Shown: positions 1 through 6,032, numbered from the stretch's first letter. The stretch: 6,879 nucleotides of DNA from a bacterium (GCA_030433195.1 JAUIME010000279.1:1-6879), one strand, 5' to 3'. A program made the numbers and translations. The notes: generated by a model not told the origin, from the letters alone.

Positions 1-58
1 GCTTTCGCCACTCGTCACCGAAAGTTTCGTGTTCGCGTATTTTTTTCGAGCGACGCGA

Positions 59-86
59 TGGACACGTCCCGGAAAACAGGTAACAT
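59..86 (+). promoter_or_regulatory. Candidate sigma-70 promoter of the ArsR-SRPBCC operon
   Basis: TGGACA at 59-64 matches five of six bases of the -35 consensus. A 16-bp spacer separates it from TAACAT at 81-86, which matches four of six -10 bases. Transcription would begin near 92-95, only a few bases before the ATG at 98, so the message would be leaderless or nearly so. The -10 box lies inside the inverted repeat at 78-97, as expected for a self-repressing regulator. A run of seven T at 40-46 further upstream has no convincing stem before it. Promoter calls by eye are uncertain. Confidence 0.45.
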
Positions 87-97
87 GAAGGTTACCT
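78..97. promoter_or_regulatory. Inverted-repeat operator abutting the arsR-type start codon
   Basis: AGGTAAC (78-84) and GTTACCT (91-97) are perfect 7-bp inverted arms around the 6-nt spacer ATGAAG. The right arm ends on the base before the ATG at 98. A dyad of this size suits a dimeric winged-helix ArsR repressor. It covers the proposed -10 box and the start region, so binding would block initiation. The spacer also carries GAAGG (87-91), a usable Shine-Dalgarno 6 nt from the ATG if a longer transcript exists. The dyad is seen directly; its role as the cognate operator is inferred. Confidence 0.7.
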
Positions 98-451
98 ATG
101 AGTCGAGACGACGCAGCGATGGAGGCGGTGTTCAAGGCGCTGGCGAGCCCGGTGCGTCGGTCGATCCTCGACATCGTGAAGAACGAGCCGGGATGCATCG
201 TCGGTGACGTGTCGGCGCATTTCGACATGAGTCGGATCGCGATCTTGAAACACCTGCAACAGCTCGAGAGGGCGGGGCTCGTGGTGTCGGAGAAAGAAGG
301 GCGAGTGCGGCGCCTCTATCACAATTCCGTGCCGATCCAGTTGATCTACGATCGCTGGACGACCGAGTACAGCGCGCTTTGGGCGAGGCATCTCACGGGG
401 ATCAAGTACAGGGTCGAGAGTCGCAGCGAGAGAGAGCGAGACGATGACTGA
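98..451 (+). CDS. ArsR-family winged-helix transcriptional repressor
   Basis: This 117-residue protein has the usual length and layout of the ArsR/SmtB family. Residues 8-30 (FKALASPVRRSILDIV) form the first helices. Residues about 34-57 are the helix-turn-helix, with the recognition helix MSRIAILKHLQQLE. Residues 61-75 (LVVSEKEGRVRRLYH) form the wing. The C-terminal helix (IYDRWTTEYSALWARHL) resembles the dimerisation end of ArsR proteins that pair with SRPBCC genes. The only cysteine is Cys33 and no CxC metal box is visible, so metal sensing is unlikely. The start at 98 is set by the adjoining operator. Its stop overlaps the next start by 8 nt, so the two are co-translated. It probably represses its own operon; the inducer is unknown. 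Confidence 0.9.
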   Translation: MSRDDAAMEAVFKALASPVRRSILDIVKNEPGCIVGDVSAHFDMSRIAILKHLQQLERAGLVVSEKEGRVRRLYHNSVPIQLIYDRWTTEYSALWARHLTGIKYRVESRSERERDDD

Positions 452-950
452 GTTCGAAAAGTCGGTGCATCAGGTGATGATTCGAGGGACCGTCGAGGAA
501 GTGTGGCGTGAGCTCACCAAGACGCACGAGGTGCAACGCGCGATGTTCAACATGCGCCTCGAGAGCTCGCTCGAGGTGGGCGCGAAGATGTTCATGCGCT
601 CGAAGGACGGCAAGTACACCGGCGTGGTCGGGGAAGTTCTCGAGTTCGATCCGCCGAAACGATACGCGCACACGTTCCGGTTCACGAACTTCGACGATCC
701 GCCTTGCGTCGTGAGCTACGACCTCGAGCAGGTCGGCGACGAGGTGAAGTTCACGCTCACGAACGATCGCATGCAGCCGGGATCGAAGTCGGCCAAGCAG
801 ATGAAGCAGGGCGGCGGCATGATCGTCAAGTCGCTGAAGTCGATCGTGGAAACCGGGAAGCTGCCGGTGGGCGTGCGCATGCTGTACGGCGTGTTCGCCC
901 TGACGGCTCCGTTGACGCCGAAGCGCTGCCGCAGCGAGCACTGGCAATAA
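444..950 (+). CDS. SRPBCC (AHSA1-like, START-fold) domain protein
   Basis: The 168-residue protein has the features of the AHSA1/SRPBCC helix-grip fold. An early strand and helix (HQVMIRGTVEEVWRELT, 8-24) precede a run of beta strands (GKYTGVVGEVLEFDPPKRY and VVSYDLEQVGDEVKFTLTND). A long C-terminal helix, GGGMIVKSLKSIVETGKLP (about 124-142), closes the hydrophobic cavity. A short tail, ALTAPLTPKRCRSEHW, follows. The family binds or acts on small hydrophobic ligands, but no specific substrate can be read from the sequence. The ATG lies inside the last codons of the ArsR gene behind a purine-rich GAGAGAGCGAG, implying translational coupling. ArsR-SRPBCC pairs are widespread, and the partner may modulate or detoxify the repressor's ligand; that is inference. 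Confidence 0.85.
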   Translation: MTEFEKSVHQVMIRGTVEEVWRELTKTHEVQRAMFNMRLESSLEVGAKMFMRSKDGKYTGVVGEVLEFDPPKRYAHTFRFTNFDDPPCVVSYDLEQVGDEVKFTLTNDRMQPGSKSAKQMKQGGGMIVKSLKSIVETGKLPVGVRMLYGVFALTAPLTPKRCRSEHWQ

Positions 951-987
951 GGGGGCACGAGCCGTAGGGCACGGGCCCCGACGATCG

Positions 988-1009
988 GCGCGCCGGCCGG
1001 CCGGCGTGC
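988..1009. terminator. GC-rich palindrome between convergent genes
   Basis: Positions 991-1006 are a perfect 16-bp palindrome (CGCCGGCCGGCCGGCG). It extends to 988-1009 by one G-U wobble and two more pairs. It sits in the 75-bp gap between the stop of the SRPBCC gene (950) and the stop of the minus-strand gene (1026). That position suits a bidirectional transcription stop, but there is no T-run on either side, so it is not a canonical intrinsic terminator. Confidence 0.35.
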
Positions 1010-1025
1010 GTGCGACCTGTGCGTC

Positions 1026-2426
1026 TCAATCGAACGGCAACACGAACGAGTTGGCGGTCGCCACGAAACCGTTCGTAGTGTCGCCGTTCAATACGATCGC
1101 GAAACGCGCGTAGCGCATGCCGTCGATCGCGTCCGCGCTGCGAACGGGCCCGGTGTAGGTCGAAGGATCGGTAGGATCCGTGGCTCCCTCGACAAACCAG
1201 TCGAGCGACGTTCCGGCCGGAACTTCACCGGGGGTGAGAACGGGCGTGTGGTAGTCGGGTGCAGCGAGCCCCGTGTCGATGAACACCGATTGCGCGTAGG
1301 CGCGATACTGCTGAACGATGAAGAGCATCGAGTAGGTCGTGTCTTCCGGATTGCTGATGGCGAGATTGGCACCCCCGTCGCCGATGAGCCGGTTGATGGG
1401 GAAAGCCGCGCCGCTTCGGTTGCGGAAGAGCTGGAACGTCGTTCCGCCGACGGGCATGTCGACTTCGAAGACGAGCGAGCGGCTCGAATCGTATTCGAAC
1501 GGAGCCGAGAACGAAGGCCACGGATGCCAAGGCCCGTTCGTCGTGGGGACCGAGTAGTTCCCTTCGTAGACGGTTACTGGCGGATCTTGCAGGGTGTAGT
1601 TCTGCTCGTAGAAGGCGCTCAACGAGGCCCCGGGCTCTCGGGAGAAGTGCCCGAGGCGCATCTTCAAACCGAGGTACGCCGCACCGAAGACGCTGTTCGA
1701 CTGCGGGCCCCAGCTCATCGCGAGGATCGACTCGCCACGCGTGATCCCGAGGAGCTGCGGATCCCACTTCATCATGAAGCGGCACCCGTTGGTGATCGGG
1801 TTGTTGGCTTCGATGAGTGGTTGCGGCAGGAAGAAGCCCCCCGAAGGGATCGGTTCGTAACTGATCGAGCGCGGGACCGTCGACACCACGCCGCGAGCGA
1901 CACCGTCGCCGGTCCACTTCGCGGAGGTCAGCGCCGTGTCACGCTGTGCGGTGTCGTTGAACTTCTCGACGATCGCGTTCGATGCGGCCAGCGAGACGCT
2001 GTTCGTGATCGCGTAGTCGTTCGGCGCATCGCTGTCGACGATGATCGCTTGCAGGTGGAAGGTCTTGCCGACGAGCCCCGCGCGGTTCGGGATGCGCAGA
2101 TCGACGTCGTAGGTTCCGCCCGATCCGATGCGCGGCGAGCCGCCGCGGATTCCGTCGACCAGGATCGTGAAGTCGGGTCCGAAGTCGAGGCAGAACGTGC
2201 CGATCTGTGGGCGCGTGACGGGTCCTGCGCCGGTGTCGGCGAGAAGCGAGAAGCGCGCGAAACGACGGCCCGAGACTGTGAGCTTCAGGCGTCCGCCGAT
2301 CGAGGGACGCTCGTTCAGCGTGAGGGATGCGTTGCCCTGACCCTCGCACGTGCCGGCTCGCGCAGGCGACAGAAACGAGGCGAGCAGCAGGGCGAAGGCC
2401 CACGGGGCGAGACGTCGGACGTTCAT
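1026..2426 (-). CDS. Exported protein of unknown function with a beta-rich N-terminal module
   Basis: The 466-residue product opens with a Sec signal peptide: basic MNVRR, hydrophobic 8-20, and cleavage after PARA at 24. Residues about 27-147 form a small module beginning at Cys27 and containing Cys79. It ends in TFHLQAIIVDSDAP...AITNSVSLA, a strand pattern recurring in secreted proteins of environmental bacteria and in the protein at 3699-4898. The remaining 320 residues are rich in beta-prone, Gly/Pro/Asn sequence (for example RSLVFEVDMPVGGTTFQLFR and RYARFAIVLNG near the end). No catalytic motif, anchor or sorting signal is evident. The start has GGAAGGG 8 nt upstream on the minus strand. 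I do not recognise the family; an extracellular or periplasmic binding or structural role is only inference. Confidence 0.85.
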   Translation of the reverse strand: MNVRRLAPWAFALLLASFLSPARAGTCEGQGNASLTLNERPSIGGRLKLTVSGRRFARFSLLADTGAGPVTRPQIGTFCLDFGPDFTILVDGIRGGSPRIGSGGTYDVDLRIPNRAGLVGKTFHLQAIIVDSDAPNDYAITNSVSLAASNAIVEKFNDTAQRDTALTSAKWTGDGVARGVVSTVPRSISYEPIPSGGFFLPQPLIEANNPITNGCRFMMKWDPQLLGITRGESILAMSWGPQSNSVFGAAYLGLKMRLGHFSREPGASLSAFYEQNYTLQDPPVTVYEGNYSVPTTNGPWHPWPSFSAPFEYDSSRSLVFEVDMPVGGTTFQLFRNRSGAAFPINRLIGDGGANLAISNPEDTTYSMLFIVQQYRAYAQSVFIDTGLAAPDYHTPVLTPGEVPAGTSLDWFVEGATDPTDPSTYTGPVRSADAIDGMRYARFAIVLNGDTTNGFVATANSFVLPFD

Positions 2427-2560
2427 GGCGTGATCCCTTCCGAGGAAGTACCGATCGACGCACGTTCAGGCGCCGATCTCGACATCGCGGGCTGCGGGCC
2501 GTCGCACCGCTGTGGTGTCACGGGCGCGCGTCTGCATCGCGATGTCGGGTTTTCTGCAAA

Positions 2561-2588
2561 CCATGGGCCCGGGCTACGGGGCCCGTGG
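2561..2588. repeat. Strong stem-loop in the divergent intergenic region
   Basis: CCATGGGCCC (2561-2570) pairs with GGGCCCGTGG (2579-2588), ten pairs including one G-T wobble, around the 8-nt loop GGGCTACG. There is no adjacent T-run, so it is not an ordinary terminator. It could be a binding site for a dimeric regulator or a DNA or RNA hairpin separating two promoters. Confidence 0.5.
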
Positions 2589-2704
2589 GCACGGCTTTCG
2601 TGTCGCCTCGCTCGGGTTTCATGGTAACGCCGTTTCCGCAGCGGGACAATGGAGAGTTCCCGAGCGGTCGCTCAGGCTGTCCGCAGGTGTGTTTCGGACG
2701 TGAT

Positions 2705-2734
2705 TTGACGCCCGTGGCGGTCCGCTGCCATCAT
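2705..2734 (+). promoter_or_regulatory. Candidate promoter of the UPF0173 hydrolase gene
   Basis: TTGACG (2705-2710) matches five of six -35 bases. After an 18-bp spacer comes CATCAT (2729-2734), matching four of six -10 bases. It is preceded by TG one base away (2726-2727), giving an extended -10. The spacer contains the 9-nt palindrome GCGGTCCGC (2717-2725). The leader to the ATG at 2814 would be about 70 nt. Confidence 0.4.
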
Positions 2735-2813
2735 CTCCAAGAGCCGGCGGGGCGGAGGCGAGGCCCCTCGGCGTCGACCTCCAGCGAACCCTGACGACAG
2801 GAGCCCGGAACCG

Positions 2814-3485
2814 ATGGCGCTTACGATCACCTATCTCGGACACTCGGCATTCACGCTCGACGACGGCCGCCACTCGGTCGTCATCGATCCCTTCCTGACC
2901 GGCAATCCCACAGCGAGCGTCGAGCCCGATGCCGTGCGCGCCGATGCGGTGATCCTCACGCATGCTCACGAGGATCACGTCGGCGACACGGTGGCCATCG
3001 CGAAGAAGAACGATGCGCCGGTGATCGCCTGCCACGAGATCGCGCTGTGGGCCGAGAAGCAGGGATGCGACGCGACGGGCGCGAACCCCGGCGGCCGCGT
3101 CACGACCGATTGGGGCTGGGTGGCGTTCACGCAGGCGTTCCACTCGTCGTCCTACGAGGGCGTCGCGATGGGAGTCGCGTGCGGCGTCGTCGTGCACCTC
3201 GGCGGGACGACGGTCTATCACTGCGGCGACACGGGCCTCTTCTCGGACATGAAGCTCATCGGCGAGATCTACCGGCCCCAGGTCGCGTGCGTCCCGATCG
3301 GCGACGCATACACGATGGGGCCCGAGCTCGCGTCGAAGGCAGCCGAGTGGATCGGGGCGCCGGTCGCGATTCCGATGCACTACAAGACGTTTCCGATCCT
3401 CGCGCAGGACGCGAGCGGCTTCGCTCCGAAGGGCGTCGAGGTTCGCGAACTCGCACCCGGCGAGAGCTACGAATCGAAGGGGTGA
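2814..3485 (+). CDS. UPF0173-type metal-dependent hydrolase (metallo-beta-lactamase fold)
   Basis: The 223-residue protein matches the UPF0173/YtkL-type family in length and in every landmark. It starts with ITYLGHSAF (His10) and IDPFLTGNP (Asp25). The zinc-binding signature is THAHEDHVGD, with His50, His52, Asp54 and His55. His110 lies in QAFHSSS, Asp139 in YHCGDTGLFSDM, and the closing His189 in IPMHYKTFP. These residues normally bind two metal ions in the active site. No signal peptide is present, so it should act in the cytoplasm. The physiological substrate of the family is not established. AGGAG at 2799-2803 lies 10 nt before the ATG. It appears monocistronic, with intergenic regions on both sides. 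Confidence 0.95.
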   Translation: MALTITYLGHSAFTLDDGRHSVVIDPFLTGNPTASVEPDAVRADAVILTHAHEDHVGDTVAIAKKNDAPVIACHEIALWAEKQGCDATGANPGGRVTTDWGWVAFTQAFHSSSYEGVAMGVACGVVVHLGGTTVYHCGDTGLFSDMKLIGEIYRPQVACVPIGDAYTMGPELASKAAEWIGAPVAIPMHYKTFPILAQDASGFAPKGVEVRELAPGESYESKG

Positions 3486-3560
3486 GGCACCCGTCGCGGC
3501 CCGGATCGAAAGACCGGTCAGGTCGTTTTCGAGCACGAAGCGGAGGCCGGATCGCGTCTG

Positions 3561-3589
3561 TGGAACCCCTCCGGGGGGTCTGATAGACT
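3561..3589 (+). promoter_or_regulatory. Candidate extended -10 promoter of the DNRLRE protein gene
   Basis: TAGACT (3584-3589) matches four of six -10 bases and carries the extended TG at 3581-3582. TGGAAC (3561-3566), 17 bp upstream, matches three of six -35 bases. The spacer overlaps a small dyad, ACCCC (3565-3569) and GGGGT (3575-3579). The predicted leader is about 100 nt and includes a perfect 5-bp hairpin CCGGC-CAT-GCCGG at 3652-3664. Part of the dyad might instead be the end of the hydrolase transcript, but no T-run follows. Confidence 0.4.
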
Positions 3590-3698
3590 CGGAGGTGCTT
3601 CAGCGCGCCAGGTCCTTCCCCTCTATGAGATCGACTTCCTCTCGAGGCGGTCCGGCCATGCCGGTCGCGGACGAGACGAACCTGCAGGAGATCCTCCC

Positions 3699-4898
3699 AT
3701 GATGCGTAGACTGACTCCGATTGCCGCGATCGCGGCCGTGCTCGCCGTGGCGGCAACCGCGCTCGCCGGATCGACGACCGTGACGATCAACCCGTCGAAG
3801 GACAACTCGCTCTACGAGGATCCGCTCGGCGAGCTGAGCAACGGCGCGGGCGTGTACCTGTTCGCGGGTCGCACGTTGCAGTCGTTCCAGGGTGACCCCG
3901 ACCTGCGCCGAGCGCTCCTCGCGTTCGACGTCGCGGGAAGTCTCCCGGCCGGCGCGACGATCCTCGATGCGACGCTCACGCTCCGCGTCACGCGCGACAT
4001 TGCCGGACCGTACACGTTCACCGTGCATCGTCTGACGAGCGATTGGGGCGAAGGTTCCTCCGACGCGTTCGGCGAAGAGGGAATCGGCGTCAACCCGGGG
4101 CCCGGCGACGCGTCGTGGATCCACACGTTCTACGACACGAACACCTGGACGGCGTCGGGTGGCGATTTCGGTGCTGCGAGCGCTTCGACGACCGTCGGCG
4201 GCGCGGGCTTCTTCTACTCGTGGTCGTCGACGCAGCTCCGCGACGACGTGCAGGACATGCTCGACAACGCCGGCACGAACTTCGGCTGGGTCATCGTCGG
4301 CGACGAGACGACGTTCCCGACCGCCAAGCAGTTTGCCAGTCGTGAGAACCCGACGGTGTCGCACCGTCCGACGCTCGAGATCACGTACATCGCTGAGTCG
4401 GTCCTCGAATACTGCCAGGGGCCGGACGGCGTGAATACGCTCGAGGTCAACGGCGACAACGGACTCGGTAGCGGCAACACCGTGATCGTCGACGATGCCG
4501 GACCGATCGTCTTCTCGATCGACAAGCCGGCCGCGGGCGGCAACGGGAAGTTCTTCGTCCACATGAACGTTGGCGCGCCGTCGGTCGATACGCTCGATTC
4601 GTTGCCGGCCAACCTCGGCGACTCGTGCTTCACCTACATCCTCAACCGCGGCGCCGCGTTCGTCGCGAACTGGAACTCGCTCGGCAAGGTCGACAAGATC
4701 GGCGACAACGTCTACTTCGGCACGCCCGGCGTGAGCCCCGGCCGCGCCCCGCAGACGTTCCTGAACCTCCCGAGCGGCGACGTCACCAACCTGCCCATGG
4801 GTTCCACCTTCACGATTCAGGGCGTCATCATCAACCCGGCCTCGAGCAGCCCGAAGGGCGTCAGCCAAACCAACGCGATCGTCGTCGAGGTGCAGTGA
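3699..4898 (+). CDS. Exported DNRLRE-domain protein
   Basis: The 399-residue product has a clear Sec signal peptide (MMRRL, hydrophobic 7-22, cleavage after ALA at 23). Residues about 26-231 fit the DNRLRE domain, a carbohydrate-binding-like beta-sandwich of secreted proteins. Visible hallmarks are the early DNSLYED, LRRALLAFDVAGSLPAGATI with DATLTLRV, the HRLTSDWGEG and W..P-type centre, and the closing FASRENPTVSHRPTLEITY. Residues about 239-399 form a second module with Cys239 and Cys310. It ends in STFTIQGVIINPASSSPKG and then SQTNAIVVEV, like the N-terminal module of the protein at 1026-2426. Two ATGs occur in tandem; AGGAG (3686-3690) is 8 nt from the first. An intrinsic terminator follows, so the gene is probably its own unit. 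The ligand or surface partner is unknown. Confidence 0.88.
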   Translation: MMRRLTPIAAIAAVLAVAATALAGSTTVTINPSKDNSLYEDPLGELSNGAGVYLFAGRTLQSFQGDPDLRRALLAFDVAGSLPAGATILDATLTLRVTRDIAGPYTFTVHRLTSDWGEGSSDAFGEEGIGVNPGPGDASWIHTFYDTNTWTASGGDFGAASASTTVGGAGFFYSWSSTQLRDDVQDMLDNAGTNFGWVIVGDETTFPTAKQFASRENPTVSHRPTLEITYIAESVLEYCQGPDGVNTLEVNGDNGLGSGNTVIVDDAGPIVFSIDKPAAGGNGKFFVHMNVGAPSVDTLDSLPANLGDSCFTYILNRGAAFVANWNSLGKVDKIGDNVYFGTPGVSPGRAPQTFLNLPSGDVTNLPMGSTFTIQGVIINPASSSPKGVSQTNAIVVEVQ

Positions 4899-4933
4899 TC
4901 TCGACCCCGATCGACGAATCGAAGAACGCTTCG

Positions 4934-4968
4934 ACAGCCCGCCGCACGCCACGTGCGACGGGCTGTTT
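4934..4968 (+). terminator. Intrinsic terminator of the DNRLRE gene
   Basis: ACAGCCCG (4934-4941) pairs with CGGGCTGT (4959-4966), and CGCACG (4943-4948) pairs with CGTGCG (4952-4957). Only C4942/A4958 is unpaired, and the loop is CCA. The 15-position stem ends in TTT (4966-4968). It begins 36 nt after the stop at 4898. It lies just before the next gene, which therefore either has its own promoter nearby or depends on read-through. Confidence 0.8.
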
Positions 4969-4976
4969 GCATGAAC

Positions 4977-4983
4977 GGGGGAA
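4977..4983 (+). promoter_or_regulatory. Ribosome binding site that decides the start at 4990
   Basis: GGGGGAA at 4977-4983 is the only Shine-Dalgarno-like run here. It lies 6 nt from the ATG at 4990. It directly abuts the in-frame GTG at 4984, which would leave no spacing, so the ATG is the preferred start. Confidence 0.6.
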
Positions 4984-4989
4984 GTGCTC

Positions 4990-5922
4990 ATGAGATGTTT
5001 CACGCGATGCGTGTGGATCTCGGCGATCGTGCTCGCGGTCGTCGCATCGGCCGAGCGAGCGCGGGCGGAAGTCTTCTATTACGAGTCGATCGAATGGCTC
5101 ACGGATGTCGTCGAGTCGATCGGTCGTTATCGCGCCGAGACGGTGTCGAAGGTCGTCGAAGAGGATGAACACTGGCAACGTCGAAAGTACCGTGTCGACG
5201 CCGTTCTCGTGGAGGCGCTGAAGGGAGTGCCGCCGGAGCGAGTCTCCTTCGATGTTCATCGGTCCGTCATGAAGTCGATCGACGAGGCGACGCCCGATGT
5301 AACGGCGGGGACGGAGTTCGTTCGCTTGCTCGTGCCGAGCGCGAAGAACGAGAATCGGCGTGTTCGCGGTCTCATCTGCCTTCGTCCTTCGATCTGGCCG
5401 GGGCCACTCACGAAGCACTTCGATCGCCTCGAGACCCGGGAGTCGATACTGGCCACGATTCGAGCTCGGCTCGATTTTAATCGCAAGTCCGATCGCGCCA
5501 TGCCGCCGGTCGGATTCGATCCGCTCGGCCAACGGGCACGCCAAGGACGAGGATACCTGTTTCTCGAGCCTCCACCTGACAAGAAAACGACAACGCCTTA
5601 CCGACTCGTAGTACCTGCGGACCCGGACGTGAAAGAGTTCGTGCTCGAACGACTCCGCTCCAGTACCCTCCGCCAGCAAGCCACCGCGGCCAGGCGACTC
5701 GCCGCCTTTCCCGGTGAAGAAACGGTTCGCGTGCTGAAGGAACTCCTCGATCACCCCGAGAGCACGGACTGGCGAGTGTTCGAACGCGGCGCCGACAAAG
5801 CACGAGTCATCCGAGTGTATCCCGTGCGATATGCCGCGTACTGCGCGCTGCATCAGCTCGGCGTCGAGATCGAACCGCCGGAGGGCCTCCCCGACGAGCC
5901 GTTGTTCCACGATCGCTTCTGA
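4990..5922 (+). CDS. Exported HEAT-like repeat protein of unknown function
   Basis: The 310-residue product (from the ATG at 4990) has a Sec signal peptide, with hydrophobic residues 8-20 and cleavage after RARA at 26. Residues about 35-135 contain YRVDAVLVEALKGVPPERVSF and TEFVRLLVPS, a beta-rich segment seen in secreted proteins of uncertain role. From about 214 the sequence becomes helical with HEAT-like character: VKEFVLERLR, RQQATAARRLAAF, EETVRVLKELLDHP, then VRYAAYCALHQLG. The end, EIEPPEGLPDEPL, is repeated in diverged form just downstream at 5925-6032. HEAT-like arrays usually mediate protein contacts. The specific role is unknown. An in-frame GTG at 4984 is a less likely start. Confidence 0.8.
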   Translation: MRCFTRCVWISAIVLAVVASAERARAEVFYYESIEWLTDVVESIGRYRAETVSKVVEEDEHWQRRKYRVDAVLVEALKGVPPERVSFDVHRSVMKSIDEATPDVTAGTEFVRLLVPSAKNENRRVRGLICLRPSIWPGPLTKHFDRLETRESILATIRARLDFNRKSDRAMPPVGFDPLGQRARQGRGYLFLEPPPDKKTTTPYRLVVPADPDVKEFVLERLRSSTLRQQATAARRLAAFPGEETVRVLKELLDHPESTDWRVFERGADKARVIRVYPVRYAAYCALHQLGVEIEPPEGLPDEPLFHDRF

Positions 5923-5924
5923 AG

Positions 5925-6032
5925 GGAGTCGTCCGCCACGCGGCCTATCTCGCGTTGCGTGAGCTCGGGGGCGATGTCGAGCCGCCGCCGGGGTTGCCCG
6001 AGGATCCGCTGACGTTCGATTCGTTCTGGTGA
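5925..6032 (+). pseudogene. Orphan C-terminal fragment of a paralogue of the preceding HEAT-like gene
   Basis: Read in the frame beginning at 5925 and ending in TGA at 6030-6032, this stretch encodes about 35 residues including VRHAAYLALRELG and VEPPPGLPEDPL. These line up without gaps with VRYAAYCALHQLG and IEPPEGLPDEPL at the end of the preceding protein. I count 19 identities in 34 positions. The two sections are in different frames (the fragment is -1 relative to 4990-5922) and no good start codon precedes the fragment. Codons for shared residues often differ, so the copies are old. It is best read as the surviving tail of a second gene copy whose front part was deleted. An alternative is that a -1 frameshift or a sequencing indel joins it to the upstream gene as a duplicated tail. 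Confidence 0.75.

Larger units (their letters stand above)
2427..2813. other. Divergent intergenic region
   Basis: These 387 bases separate two genes reading outward. They hold the Shine-Dalgarno of the minus-strand gene (GGAAGGG, 8 nt before its ATG), small dyads at 2548-2562 (GGTTT/AAACC) and 2662-2673 (GAGCG/CGCTC), the larger hairpin at 2561-2588, and a candidate promoter at 2705-2734. No convincing promoter for the minus-strand gene was found by eye. A 63-codon open frame crosses the region but lacks protein-like character. Confidence 0.6.

Noticed and set aside
19..46. CGAAA-G-TTTCG plus a run of seven T as a terminator of an upstream gene
   Set aside because: The arms leave a one-base loop that cannot form a hairpin, and the T-run is 10 bases away. 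No upstream gene is visible to terminate.
1248..2627. 459-codon plus-strand open frame opposite the exported protein gene
   Set aside because: It is highly charged with Arg/Asp/Val/Glu-rich, non-domain sequence, typical of an antisense frame in GC-rich coding DNA. The opposite strand has a signal peptide, a ribosome site and a protein-like composition.
2512..2703. 63-codon open frame in the divergent intergenic region
   Set aside because: No ribosome site and no recognisable motif. It crosses the hairpin and runs up to the proposed promoter, so chance is the simplest explanation.
2619..3536. 305-codon minus-strand open frame across the UPF0173 gene
   Set aside because: Shadow of a gene with all family metal ligands in order on the plus strand.
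4984..4992. GTG at 4984 as start of the HEAT-like protein
   Set aside because: The Shine-Dalgarno run ends at 4983, leaving no spacing. The ATG at 4990 has 6 nt spacing and gives a cleaner signal peptide.
3600..5003. 467-codon minus-strand open frame across the DNRLRE gene
   Set aside because: The Arg-rich, low-order sequence is a shadow of the real plus-strand gene, which has a signal peptide, domain hallmarks, a Shine-Dalgarno and a terminator.
4861..5910. 349-codon minus-strand frame opposite the HEAT-like gene
   Set aside because: It has no protein-like domains. The plus-strand frame has a signal peptide and a recognisable paralogous tail.
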